In this document: in pieces, positions 35,401 to 45,000 of the stretch
How positions within the stretch are numbered: the first letter of the stretch is position 1
How the letters are laid out: every line of letters starts with the position of its first letter
DNA from: an uncultured Bacteroidales bacterium
GTDB lineage: Bacteria > Bacteroidota > Bacteroidia > Bacteroidales > Bacteroidaceae
Direction: 5' to 3'
Assembly (NCBI GenBank): GCA_902778625.1
Contig: CACYYM010000013.1
Coordinates: forward strand, 1-64,000
DNA: 64,000 nt
Made by a program: the position numbers and the translations under genes
Notes under the pieces: model-generated
What the model saw: the letters and a program-made list of their open reading frames with translations, nothing else
Told to the model about the DNA's origin: nothing
Database searches by the model: none

Positions 35401-36934
35401 GTGCTGACCAGACGAGCATGTTGCCTTGCAAGCTGAGATTTGTAGGCGGATAGAGCTGTTCGCCTGGAACGATGACACTGATGACGGTTTCGCGGCCGCG
35501 GTTTCTTATCGTTACGTTCTCTTGTCCAAAGGGTATCTCGACGCCGTCGTTCTCTATCTCATAGTTAATGATGGACGCGTGGTGAATGGTGCCTGTGCCT
35601 CTGGCGGTGTCCTTCGTCTTGACGATGAAGAAATACTTCAGGGGCTTTGTGCGGTCAACGGCGAACGTGAGGTCTGTGAGATCGTAGCCGAACTCCATCG
35701 GCTCGTAGTGTATGCCGTCTGCCCAACGCCCAAGCATCGGCACTTCTGGAGCAGGGTCGGCGCCAAGCGTGTTGCCTGCATAGCGGAAGTGCTCGAAAGG
35801 AATTGTCTTTTCGGGCTTCGTGGCATTGATGTTCTCTGCAACGCCTGCAGAAAGCAACAGTTCGCTGCGACGGCTGTACTCCATCAGTATCTTAATTGTG
35901 CGAAGGGGGCGGTAATCTTGTCTGATGACGTAAGCGCCAGGCGTCCAAGTCCAGGTATCGTTATTGACGGCAAAGCTATACTTGTAAGGACAATAGATAA
36001 AGCCCTTGTTCTCCCAGCCGTCGCCCCACGAATTGGCAATAATCCAGGCTCCCACCTCGTCCTCTTCCGCTTCGCCTACAATGCCGTCGTCATCGAGGTC
36101 GAACTCTATGCGATCGTCATAGCCGCAGACGGTAAGCGCGTGGTTGAAGGTATCGCCCCACTTCATCACGTATTTCATGTTGGTCACGCCAGCTGCATCG
36201 TTCGCATCGGACGAAGGAATGTAGCCCCAAGTGCCATATGCAGCCACACCTATGCCAGCAACACCGCCGCCGTGCATCGTCTCGTCGCCCATATGGTCGT
36301 AGAGCCACTCCTTGAGCTGCTGTCTGCCCTCTGGCGTATTAGTGGGAGACAAGCTGAAGTCGTAAGCCGATTTGTTCCACATCGCACTGTACCACTTGTC
36401 ATAGCCTTGCATCCAGCCATAGTCGGGGTCGTCGTGCGTCTGCGGGCCGAAGAGCCTGCTGTAAGTACGTCCACCGTAAGTGGGAACATTGGGAATACCA
36501 ATCGCTTTCGCCATGCCTTCCGTCGTGCTGGTTTGATAAGCCAGAAGCCACGTGAAGTGCGAAGGGTACTGGTTCTCGGGCAAAGAGGCATCGGCATCGC
36601 GATAGCTGTTTATCTCGTGCGTAAACTGATAGCCTACGCCAGCAGCCGAGCCGCAACTGCCACCATCCTGATTGAAGATGGGCGGGAAGTACTTGTCCTG
36701 CCCGTTATAAACGTAGGGAGGCAGAACGCGATTAGCTTTCAACCTTGATTTGCGACGAGCCACAATGTGGTCGGGCAAAGGCTTTGAGCTCACATCGTAC
36801 TTGAGATTGGGAAAGACACTACGATCAATCTTCACCACCTTGCCGTCGGGCAACGTATATTCCTCTATCTGTGCCAGGCTTACGAGGGCGGGCACAATAC
36901 CTGCCAACAAAAGCAGACTCCTCAGGTTTTTCAT
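32432..36934 (-). CDS. giant secreted C1 (papain-like) peptidase with LamG and PKD domains
   Basis: 1500 residues with a signal peptide (about 1-21). The papain-like domain (about 65-345) has Cys94 in GGSCGSAAG, His265 in FNHALTVCGYDD and Asn301 in IANSWGDGW. The usual Trp after Cys is Gly here. An Asp-rich DLDDDGIVGEAEED insert near 279-292 looks like a calcium loop. Then come an Fn3-like module (about 500-580), a LamG-like domain (about 585-790), two or three PKD/Ig-like domains (about 830-1090), a second LamG-like domain (about 1095-1260) and a beta sandwich. The tail ends YDLSGRKVSDSGLKPGLYI. Likely a surface-bound protease with adhesive modules. Confidence 0.85.
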   Translation of the reverse strand: MKNLRSLLLLAGIVPALVSLAQIEEYTLPDGKVVKIDRSVFPNLKYDVSSKPLPDHIVARRKSRLKANRVLPPYVYNGQDKYFPPIFNQDGGSCGSAAGVGYQFTHEINSYRDADASLPENQYPSHFTWLLAYQTSTTEGMAKAIGIPNVPTYGGRTYSRLFGPQTHDDPDYGWMQGYDKWYSAMWNKSAYDFSLSPTNTPEGRQQLKEWLYDHMGDETMHGGGVAGIGVAAYGTWGYIPSSDANDAAGVTNMKYVMKWGDTFNHALTVCGYDDRIEFDLDDDGIVGEAEEDEVGAWIIANSWGDGWENKGFIYCPYKYSFAVNNDTWTWTPGAYVIRQDYRPLRTIKILMEYSRRSELLLSAGVAENINATKPEKTIPFEHFRYAGNTLGADPAPEVPMLGRWADGIHYEPMEFGYDLTDLTFAVDRTKPLKYFFIVKTKDTARGTGTIHHASIINYEIENDGVEIPFGQENVTIRNRGRETVISVIVPGEQLYPPTNLSLQGNMLVWSAPQTSSLLLTGYHVYQGTKLVAQVAADATSYELNESSEEAYTVRAVYQAGQYGQESAPSNAVVFELPQVGANQIVNLDSCGITIPGAINELLGQATIEFWMRNDKNTNYTHQVGPGWGKFLFHNSSNGTLSVGWDSSSTDRLNASEVLKTLGTWNHIAIVINGSILTLYVNGTKKGSINSKTYSGLVAFGDLQFGRTADINQWWIGGLDEIRVWKTARTRDEILANMRVRIAAPALQPDLLVYVPMETIEVNGETLLKEYVSGKHAKFQTIGRWNVVEDDSPFAGEQPESVLSIEEEETTHLAGVPFRLKAKSLLNATAWNWTSTLEVCETCFLPESQCMMVNGMAPTFCFAEAGTYNVTCEVTFDDGSTQTASKEIEVINGEAPVAAFEVLNDTLPAGDRFSFVNRTEGTGCTYLWSMPGAEVEELGGTNATALYPQVGTFEVTLTATNPYGSSSVTKEVVVRASAPAARFDLSQTAVMLGEGVRLADESRYSPLTWHWELNNGSRIYTVDEQSPYVVPAAPGIYDVSLYVTNELGENTLTRKRYLIVQNDDPISCLNFTGAERFQLSSPLGEQQNAFTLDWWMRPADTQGSSTSQMPDGYFVANEWHHYAISFEEGTVTYYRDALFFAKQTQQSGLNVPLLNFVSDNLELSLCEGFKGQLDEFRLWGSALTEEQIKAYCNQHIADVQAAESTDNLLIYYDFNQNSGDVEDRTSNGIDAQRIGFGPDGDAWNSALGVFTLDTEALMHGDISSTYLTNYKNPYLTTSGTVNPNNSSRFLKLAMRTSSSKWRDLNAITSGNIITGAHIDTAHHSDIQFETQWSGFAGRLLDYRLWQPVTLPAGRYTFSIVPGDVDDMQESRIVACKGSTMVPNAKVEEKAIAWAMLTEGTISFELEEETVVSLGIIVNLSSQSSFGIHAFKLEGVTVETLVPTEDPDGIKDIIESKDLKNFRDLNDLKGFNGVYDLSGRKVSDSGLKPGLYIKDGRKQVIK

Positions 36935-37028
36935 AATATATTATATAATGTATAGTGTCGGAATTATCATCTCCACATATCCGGTCAACCAGCCTCTCAG
37001 CGTGTGTCGCCCAACCCCGTGTGGGGCA

Positions 37029-37166
37029 TTCGTTATAGATACATGTATGTACAATTATAGATACATGTATGTATAATTAAATGTACATGTATGTATAACG
37101 AACTTCGCGTGCAGTGTTTTGAACCGCAACGTGTGGGGTCTTCAGATGCAGCGTGTGAGACCTGGC
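37029..37166. repeat. 22-base-period array with palindromic AT-rich core (copy B)
   Basis: Six units of exactly 22 bases (37035-37166): three AT-rich with CATGTATG cores, then three with CGTG cores. TTCGTTATA (37029) and TATAACGAA (ends 37102) bound a 74-base palindrome. Copies A and C have TTCATTATA / TATAAT[CG]AA instead, so both arms changed together in this copy. It lies between the C1 peptidase start and the terminator of the discoidin gene. No coding sequence was seen in 36935-37258. Confidence 0.7.
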
Positions 37167-37193
37167 AATCAGTCATGTTGAAACGTTTCCTTG

Positions 37194-37231
37194 AAAAAGG
37201 GAGCCCTCCGGGCTTTCCCGAAGAGCTCCCT
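37194..37231 (-). terminator. intrinsic terminator of the large discoidin gene
   Basis: On the minus strand AGGGAGC pairs with GCTCCCT around an inner CGGG/CCCG hairpin, followed by TTTTT, 28 bases past the stop codon. Confidence 0.85.
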
Positions 37232-37258
37232 CTCCTTTGATATTGATAAATCGTGTTT

Positions 37259-40200
37259 TTACTTAACTACAACCTTAACACCATTGAGGATGTACATGCC
37301 ACGACCCAGAGCCTTGAGGTTGTTGAGCGTTGCACCTGTCATGAGGAGCTTGCCGTCCATGCTGTAAACATTGCCGGGCTGGCTAACCTTCTCAAGAGTA
37401 GCAGGAATGTTCTCAATACCATCGGCCTTGTCACCTGCTTCGCCAAGAGCGAGGAGGAAGTCGGCTTCTGAATCATCTTCAATGCGAGGAGTGTTGTCGA
37501 GGTCAACAGCTACGCCACCAGCGCGCAGGAAGTAACCAGTTGTGCTGATACATACGGGCTTGTTGCCAGAGAAGTAAATCTCGCGAGGCAGCAAGGTGTG
37601 GTTCTTGACGCAGCTGATAAGGCCGTTGACAGTCGTCTCTTCCGTTACGAAGTCGGGCGTGCCGGGCATTGTGTACAGCACGGGTTCGGGATCGTTCGAA
37701 GAGTCATACATTGCTGTGTCGCCGTAGATGTAGAGTGAGGGCTGACCTGCAGGGATAGTTCCTTCGTAAGCCTTCAAAGCGAGGAAGGAAGTGCCTTCGA
37801 TGTCATAGTATCTGCCAAGACATGTGTAAGCTTCTGCGTCATCCTTAGCCTCATAAGAAACGGTGACAGCATTGGTCTTGCCATGAATTCTGCCGAGCAT
37901 AGCGTCACGGTAGAACGTGAAGCTTTCGGGAGCTTCGTACTCTACGTCAGCCTCAGCAATGTAGAGACCGGAGTTAGTGCGAGGATCAGAAGTGCTCCAT
38001 GTGCAGAGTCTACGGTTAGACTCACCTACGTGCAAGTACGTGCAGTTGTCGCCGTTGAAGTTCTTGCCAAGCAGCAAGCTTCTGCGATAACCGGGAGCGC
38101 TCCAAGAGAAGAGCGTAGGAATGGTCCACATGTATACGTCGTTGGTGTTGCCACCGTAAGCGTAAATGAAGAGACCGGTAGCCTTGTTCTGGATTGCATA
38201 GACGGGATCAGCCCCTTCCTTGCTTGCGGGCAGAACTGTCATGCCTGCTTCAGCATTGAACGCATCCTTATAGGCGTTGTAAACCTGACCGGCTGCTGCA
38301 ACGTCTTCTGCTGTAACGTCGTTGAAGACAATCTTGTTGGCAGCAACGAGTGCCTGCTGAACAGCAAGAACGTCATCGCTCATCGGAGTCTTCGGAGTCA
38401 GAGGATATATCTGGAACTCTGAGCAGTGGAAGTAAGACCACTTCTTATTCCAATCTGCTGCACCGTTTACTTCTGCGAAGGGATCGAATTCCGTGTTACC
38501 ACCGCCATCGGTACCATATCTGTAAGTAAGGATGAAGCGCAGGTGGCTGTATGTGCCGCCGAGGTCAATAGGCTGGCTGGAAACGATTTCGCTGGTGTTA
38601 CCGCTGTACGGAGTCTCAACGTAACCGATATTCGTCCAGTTCTGAGCGTCTGTGCTGCCCTGAGCATACATGCGAACAACGTGACCGTTGCTTGCGCCAG
38701 AACGACGACCGATTTCTACCTGTACGAGACCAGAGATGGGCTCGTTGAGAGCAACCTGCAGATAAGGAATCTCAAGAATCTTCTGCTGGTAGTCGGTGTG
38801 CCAGTAAGTGCTAGTGTTGCCGTCGAGGAGGCAGTTAGATGTGAGTGCTGAGCCGTCGTTGTTCAGACAAGATGCGTTACTTGAGAACTGAGAACCATCT
38901 GTGATCAGCTTGTCGCCACGAACGAAGATGGTGTTCATGTCGATAGCCATTTCCATGTTCTCCTTGGTGTCCTTCAAGAGAGCTGCGTAGTCAGCATCCT
39001 GACCTTCCTTCTCAACGAAGCGGAACAGGCTGACGTCTTCATCTTCGATTTCGTCTTCTGCCAAGAAGTATACGCGAGTGTCTTCACGAACGTCGTCCTT
39101 AACAACGCCCTCAAGGTGCTTCTGTGCAACCAGTACATCTTCACCTTCCTCTGTCTGCTGGTATACAGAATCAGTAAGCAATGTAGCAGGAGCAACAATT
39201 GTGCCATAAACATTCCACTGATCCTCGATCAGTTCCTCTGCCTTGTCGACACCTTCCTTAGAGAATCCGAATGCATCGTACATTTCCTCTGTCGGAGCCG
39301 TGATGCGATACCACTTGTCGGTCTTGATAGTGTTAGCACCGCCAAGAACGCTCTTTGCCATAGCCTTGAGCATTACAGCATACTTGTGGTTCTGGGCATT
39401 GCTATAGCGACCACCCTTATCGTAAGCCTCAACTTCAGCCAAGAGGGCGTCGTAGTCTTCTGCCAACTGAGTGTCAGCATATTCGCCGGGGTTCGTACCT
39501 TCAACAACAGATGTGGTGAGGTTTGCATAAGCATCCACAGCAGAACGCAGCTCTACGGGGTCAACCATTTCGTTCATGAAGGCTTCGTAAGCAGCGAGCA
39601 GTGCCTGATACATCTCTTCTGTGATGTTAGCATTGTCGGTATCAACGTTCTCATTGTAGAGATCGTCAAGATTTGTAGCAACTTCGCCGAGCATTACATA
39701 CTGAGAGCTTGCTCTTGGCTCGGTGAGAGTAATCTGAATCTCAGCTGCATGCCAGAAGTTGTTGCTTGTACATACGATACGGATAAAGCGATAAGGAGTC
39801 TCTACGAAGAACGGAATTGTGTTCTCTACGAGAGCGCCAGTTGCGAGGTCGGAGAAGACAACAATCTCGTTCCATGTCTCTGTATCACCATCGGGATCGT
39901 CTGAGCCGTAGAGAGCAATCTCAGAAGGCCAGTTGCCGGAAGTGGTGTTTCTGTCGCAAATGTAGAAGATACAGTTGCCCACCATATCCTTCATGTTAGA
40001 GAGCTGGATGTAGTGTTTTACGCCTTCGGGAGTGTTGCCCTTATAGTCTGAGTGCCAGAATGTTTCCTTGTTGCCATCGGTGAGGGCACCTGATGCGAGG
40101 GTTTGGCCGTCTTCGTAACCGAAGTTGTCACAGCTGAAGGGAGAAGTCATCTGGTTGGGAGATGTAATCATTCTGAGCTCCTTTGCAGTTTCCAGAGCCT

Positions 40201-41683
40201 GAGCTACCTGAGCGCGGAGGAGATTGTTCTTCTCTACGAGGAGGTCATGTTCTCTGAGGGTTGCGAAGTTAGCGATGATTTCTTCTGCTTCACTGTCTTC
40301 AACGTATTCGAGATACCATTCGCTGGTACCACGGTCGCTTGCGTTGTCGAGGCTACCCTTATCGTATGTACCTACCCAGAAGGATACTACCATATCCCTG
40401 CCAGTATCATTTCCCTTGTTGTGATCAAGCTGGTGGAAGTAGTTTTGACCACCTCTCTTTCCGCTCGCCTTGCTTGCAAGACGGATATAGAAGAGGTCCT
40501 TAGTGTCGCCGTTACCATCGTCTGCATCCACATAATCGTCGCCAGCATAGTCAAATACGACGTGGCTTGCATCCTCAGGATCCTGTGTGAGTGTGACTCT
40601 GTTTGTACAGCCGAGGCTGATATAGTTCTCCATGCCTGCATTCTCGATAGAGATGCTGTCGCCATGCTGCTCGAGTTTCCAGAGGAAGTTTGCATGGTCT
40701 CTCTGGATTGTAGCATAAGCACCCATGTTGTTAGAACTGCCGAGATAAGAAGCTATAAAGGCCTTATCTACATATCCTGATTCAGAAGCGTCAGAGATAT
40801 AGCGCAATGGAGAGATGATACGATAGTAGCCGTCGCCATTGGGAAGAACATAAGGCTGTTCGCTGGCGAGCACGACATCAAAGAGTGAGTCGGCTTCTGC
40901 TGCTATTGCATTTGCCTCGTCTAAGGTGCAACCACCAGCACTCACTTTATCAGATGCATAAGAATCAATCAGGTTCATCAACTCCTGGAACTTGTGGTAA
41001 GTTTCCCAGTCGCGGAACTGACCGAACTCTGCCTCACCACCTTCTTCCATCATGTTCATTGCAAAGCCATCATCATCGCCAACGTAGTCTCCGTACTTAT
41101 CCATGAGGCCATTGAAAACACGAAGAACCTCTTGAGCTTGTGTAGGCACTTCGAGCTGCCAAATGTATTGGGGATTCTGATCATAACCTGCAGAAGGACC
41201 ATCATGCACTGTCCAGAATGAACTACCGCACCAGTTCCAACCACTTGTCGATGTTGTAGCGGCACAAGCGGTGGCACGAACTGCGAACTTACCGTTCTCG
41301 CCTAAGAAGAAAATCTGAACCTCCCAAGGTTCACGTCCGTCGCCATTAGTGTGAAGGAACGTGTCGTCAAGGTTTGAACTGCTGTTGGGGTTGCTGAAGT
41401 AAGTTGTGCCGAAAACTTTGAAGCCATAGGGCTTGAATTCACCCGGAGCTTTCGTGAAGGTAAACAACTGCTGTTCGGAAGCGTCACCGCCTGTCAGATT
41501 ACCATCTGCAGTTAAATAAAACTTGTAGCCGTCGTACTCTGTCGTGATGTAGTACTTTCCTCCATCTTGGATAGCAGCGAGCGCGGCTTCATACTCGGCG
41601 TCAGTCTGTGCTTGCACTTGACTTGACGTCATCATTGTTGCTATTGGAAACAACAACGACAATAAAAAGTAAAGCTTTCTCAT
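37259..41683 (-). CDS. giant secreted protein with two discoidin (F5/8 type C) domains
   Basis: 1474 residues with a signal peptide (about 1-25). The N-terminal 180 residues are a lectin-like beta module (YYITTEYDGYKFYLTADGNL). F5/8 type C-like domains lie at about 505-655 (GALTDGNKETFWHSDYKG) and 925-1095 (LLDGNTSTYWHTDYQQ). Helical FIVAR-like spacers lie between them. A further beta region and a tail with ALGRGMYILNGVKVVVK complete it. No catalytic motif was found. It is probably a carbohydrate-binding surface protein. Similar modules occur in the proteins encoded at 42037, 50387 and 63014. Confidence 0.75.
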   Translation of the reverse strand: MRKLYFLLSLLFPIATMMTSSQVQAQTDAEYEAALAAIQDGGKYYITTEYDGYKFYLTADGNLTGGDASEQQLFTFTKAPGEFKPYGFKVFGTTYFSNPNSSSNLDDTFLHTNGDGREPWEVQIFFLGENGKFAVRATACAATTSTSGWNWCGSSFWTVHDGPSAGYDQNPQYIWQLEVPTQAQEVLRVFNGLMDKYGDYVGDDDGFAMNMMEEGGEAEFGQFRDWETYHKFQELMNLIDSYASDKVSAGGCTLDEANAIAAEADSLFDVVLASEQPYVLPNGDGYYRIISPLRYISDASESGYVDKAFIASYLGSSNNMGAYATIQRDHANFLWKLEQHGDSISIENAGMENYISLGCTNRVTLTQDPEDASHVVFDYAGDDYVDADDGNGDTKDLFYIRLASKASGKRGGQNYFHQLDHNKGNDTGRDMVVSFWVGTYDKGSLDNASDRGTSEWYLEYVEDSEAEEIIANFATLREHDLLVEKNNLLRAQVAQALETAKELRMITSPNQMTSPFSCDNFGYEDGQTLASGALTDGNKETFWHSDYKGNTPEGVKHYIQLSNMKDMVGNCIFYICDRNTTSGNWPSEIALYGSDDPDGDTETWNEIVVFSDLATGALVENTIPFFVETPYRFIRIVCTSNNFWHAAEIQITLTEPRASSQYVMLGEVATNLDDLYNENVDTDNANITEEMYQALLAAYEAFMNEMVDPVELRSAVDAYANLTTSVVEGTNPGEYADTQLAEDYDALLAEVEAYDKGGRYSNAQNHKYAVMLKAMAKSVLGGANTIKTDKWYRITAPTEEMYDAFGFSKEGVDKAEELIEDQWNVYGTIVAPATLLTDSVYQQTEEGEDVLVAQKHLEGVVKDDVREDTRVYFLAEDEIEDEDVSLFRFVEKEGQDADYAALLKDTKENMEMAIDMNTIFVRGDKLITDGSQFSSNASCLNNDGSALTSNCLLDGNTSTYWHTDYQQKILEIPYLQVALNEPISGLVQVEIGRRSGASNGHVVRMYAQGSTDAQNWTNIGYVETPYSGNTSEIVSSQPIDLGGTYSHLRFILTYRYGTDGGGNTEFDPFAEVNGAADWNKKWSYFHCSEFQIYPLTPKTPMSDDVLAVQQALVAANKIVFNDVTAEDVAAAGQVYNAYKDAFNAEAGMTVLPASKEGADPVYAIQNKATGLFIYAYGGNTNDVYMWTIPTLFSWSAPGYRRSLLLGKNFNGDNCTYLHVGESNRRLCTWSTSDPRTNSGLYIAEADVEYEAPESFTFYRDAMLGRIHGKTNAVTVSYEAKDDAEAYTCLGRYYDIEGTSFLALKAYEGTIPAGQPSLYIYGDTAMYDSSNDPEPVLYTMPGTPDFVTEETTVNGLISCVKNHTLLPREIYFSGNKPVCISTTGYFLRAGGVAVDLDNTPRIEDDSEADFLLALGEAGDKADGIENIPATLEKVSQPGNVYSMDGKLLMTGATLNNLKALGRGMYILNGVKVVVK

Positions 41684-41752
41684 TGTTTAAAAGTTTTAAG
41701 TTTTAGTTAATAATATGTTTGTTAAAAATAGGTTTTATACACCATTTCTTTG

Positions 41753-41760
41753 CAAAGTTA
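41753..41760 (-). promoter_or_regulatory. -7-like element upstream of the large discoidin gene
   Basis: TAACTTTG on the minus strand, about 70 bases before the start at 41683. No clear -33. Confidence 0.45.
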
Positions 41761-41835
41761 ACTTTTTTGCCGTAACTTTCACTCTATAATATAACACTTT
41801 TTCCTTGTAATTAAGGATTTTTAACACGAGTGGGC

Positions 41836-41879
41836 AAAAAAGAAGAAGTTCCTGCTAAAATAACAGAAACTTCTTCCTT
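41836..41879 (-). terminator. intrinsic terminator downstream of the CotH gene
   Basis: On the minus strand AAGGAAGAAGTTTCTG pairs with CAGGAACTTCTTCT and runs into six T. It lies about 155 bases past the CotH stop, so the repeat array at 41911 would be transcribed as the 3' untranslated region. Confidence 0.75.
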
Positions 41880-41910
41880 ACATTATATTATATATGCAGT
41901 TAAATTTTTC

Positions 41911-42042
41911 AACGTGCCGAGTTGGCAAACTTAACACGCCGAGTTGGTAAACTTAACGTGCCGAGTTGGCAAACTTAACACGGTGTGTTGGCAATTGCCT
42001 CTAGAGAAGTTTGCAAAGTTCACACGTGAAGTTTAATTACTT
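41911..42042. repeat. 22-base-period array (copy D), six units, running into the CotH gene
   Basis: Six units of exactly 22 bases. The first and third are identical; the second differs at a few positions. All have GTT at positions 11-13, and five of the six have AGTT at positions 10-13. The sixth unit (42021-42042) includes the stop and last codon of the minus-strand CotH gene. Apart from this array and the terminator, 41684-42036 holds only the promoter of the next gene. Confidence 0.75.
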
Positions 42043-45000
42043 GACGAGAACCTTGCGTCCGTTCTTAATGACAATGCCCTTGAATTGCTTGCCCACGCGC
42101 TGTCCGGCAAGATTGTAAGTGCCATTGTCCGAGTCGCTGAGGTCACTAAAGTCTTTAAGGTCGCTGATGTCGCTAGCATTTGCCTCGAAGATGCGGAAAG
42201 TGGAACCATTGTCGGTAAGACTTCCCTTATCATCCCAGAACTTCAGTGGACCTCCAGTGCCTCCGAACTGATTGAGGCAACAGTATTCTGTGCCAGGTTT
42301 GCGCAGGAGGAAGCCGTCGCGAAGGGGAATCAGGTCCCAAGCGAAGTCACCTGTGCGCATGAGGCCATAGTCGCCGACAGCCGTAAGGGTTTGGCTGAAG
42401 CCTGTCGCGTAGTTATAAACCTTCACGTGATAGGGGTCGCCGCCAAATGCCCAGAAGTAGTTGCCGTCGTAAAGAAGTGTCTCTTCATCGACCTCAGACG
42501 GATAATAAGGTTCCGAGTTCTGACGTCCGACGAAATAGTCGCTGCGGATGGTCATGTTGTACCAATAGGCCTCGTCGAAGGACGGCGAGAACATGAAGGG
42601 GCCGAACCATTGCACTTCGTAATCAATCGTGACGTCCTCTGTTACCTGATAAGGCATATCATAGGGCTCGACAAGCGAGACGAAGGCATTCTCCCATTCG
42701 CTGGACGGGGCAAAAGGCTCGGAGCCTCTTGGCATTTGGTGCGTTTCGGTGCCTACGACTTCGCCATTGAAGATGTAGCGGTTGGTGACTGCAAACAAGG
42801 AAGCCGAAGCCAGCTCGAGAGCTTCTGTCGGGTCGAAGTCGCCAACTTCTGTTATCTTCCAGCGATTGCCGTCATCGGGATTGCTGTAGCCGTTGATGAC
42901 CATCGTGCTGGTGTTGTTGTTGAACCAGAGTGTTGAGCCGCTGTCGGTTGTGGTAAGCATCATGTATTGATATTCTCCGTCGGGATTGGAGTTGTCGAAG
43001 ATGATGGGCGAACCAAGCATGTCGACCCACTCGCCGTTCAAGACGTTACCGGTTCTGAGGTATTTCTTCAGGTGCGGGCTGTAGAGGTAGCTTGTGCCCT
43101 CGATGTTGATGATGGCGAATTGCTTATCGTAGTCTTCCACAGTCCACCAGGCACTTTGTCCTGCCTCCACTCCATTGTAGTCGTAGCTCAATATGAGGTC
43201 GCCTCGCTTACATGTGATAGTGTACAGCTTGTTGTTTGCAAATTCGACAGGATCAACGGGATCAATAGGATCGGGAATATAAGGACGTACGCCATTGACG
43301 ATGTCCTCATAAATCTTCTGCGTTCGCGTCTCGAGCCAGCTGGCTGCAGTCTTTGCCTGTGCTGCATAGTCTGTGCCGTCGCCCCACTTTGTCTTATTTG
43401 AGGCGAAAGAGTTTTTGGCAAAGTCGTAGTAATCCTGAGCATACTCGAGGAGTTCCTGCAGATCGTTCTCCATGAATTCTTCCCAGAGCTGACGATAGAG
43501 GTCGTCCATCGGCTCGTACTTGAAGCGAAGGTCGCGGATGAAGGCCGTTGCCTCCATCGAAGTCATATCTGACCAATAGTTGGCTGTGCTCTCACTCTGG
43601 AAATAACTCCTGTTGCGCTCGTAGCCAAAACCCCAGTCGAGGTCCCAAACGGGTCCGAAGATGTACTTACTATCCTCGCTGAAGAAGTCCTCGCGATAGC
43701 AGAAGGTGCTCTTGGGATGATAGAACTCGTAGTTAAGCGTGAGCTCGTTGACCATCATGAAGCGGACAAGTTGCTCGACATCAACATAAGGCGAGATGTC
43801 CCTTCCGCGATAGAGTGCAGACAGGAAACGGTTGAAACTGTTCTGAACGTTTTCCAATGTCAGCTGCGTCAAGCCTTCGCTGAAGTCAGGTTCCTTGATG
43901 TTGATTGGCAAGTTGTAAGGCGACGACTTGAACTTCTGTCCTGTAGGCTCGTCGTAATACGAATCGAGTTCTAGCAAAGCAGCAGTTGTTTCGTCAACAA
44001 TATCGACACTGTTGTTCGAAAAGCCTACTTTCTCGGTAAAGTTATAGCTGCCACGATACTCGCCATTAAGGTAAAGGTCAACTGGCACGATATGATTGGC
44101 TGCAGCTGCTCCCATCAGATTGGCTGCCTTCATACCGATGGCGTTCGACATCATCGAACCTGTCTGATAGTTAGAGAGCAATACCCACGACTTGCCTTTC
44201 GTCATGCCGAGCGGCTTCTGCTTCTCAGCGAACTTCAGGCGATAAGGTTTCTTTGGCCAGCTCCAGCTACTGTTGCCTCTGCCCTTTATCTGCACAGCAG
44301 TCTCTTCCATCGACGGGAAGATGTCGTGACCGTCGATACGGATGGTGGCATCCTTGAAGTAATCCTTACTGGTTATGGGCTGACCGTCGGAAGTATTGAT
44401 GTAGATGGTTGGCACTTCTGCCCTATCCGTCAACCAATCGACATGAACACGATAGGCTCTGCCGTAAGGCTTCATGATATAGTTGCCGCTTTCCCAAGGC
44501 ATAAGTATGGTGCAGCCATTGGGTGCAACAAGATAATAGATGTCCTTATCGAAACGCAAGCGGTCGCCTATCTCTTCTTGAGGTTTGCCATCCACATAGA
44601 CTGTCGCATTATCGTCGGAGAGGCCAAAGGTAGGCGTCAGACGTTTGCCAATGGCACCAATCGTGGCAGAAACGACATCATCGGCAATCTCGCCATTAAC
44701 GGCCGAGAAGAGTTGGTCGTTGTTCTTCTTGGCGAACTTGAACGAGACGAACGTTGGGAAGTCAGGCTTCTCTTCGCTTACGGAAACGACATCAGAGAGA
44801 TTGTAGGTGTAGTTCTGTCCGATGTTCGTTTGGATGACAAGCTGTCCGTTCTGCTGAGATTGGCCCGTTACTATCTCTAAAGGATAAGCTTCGATACGAC
44901 CATCGCTCAGATAGACGTGCAAAGCATCGGGGAAAACAATTGGTGCATACTCTCCGACAGGAACCTCTGGCTGTGGTCCTGGGTCGGGAGCACCATCCTT

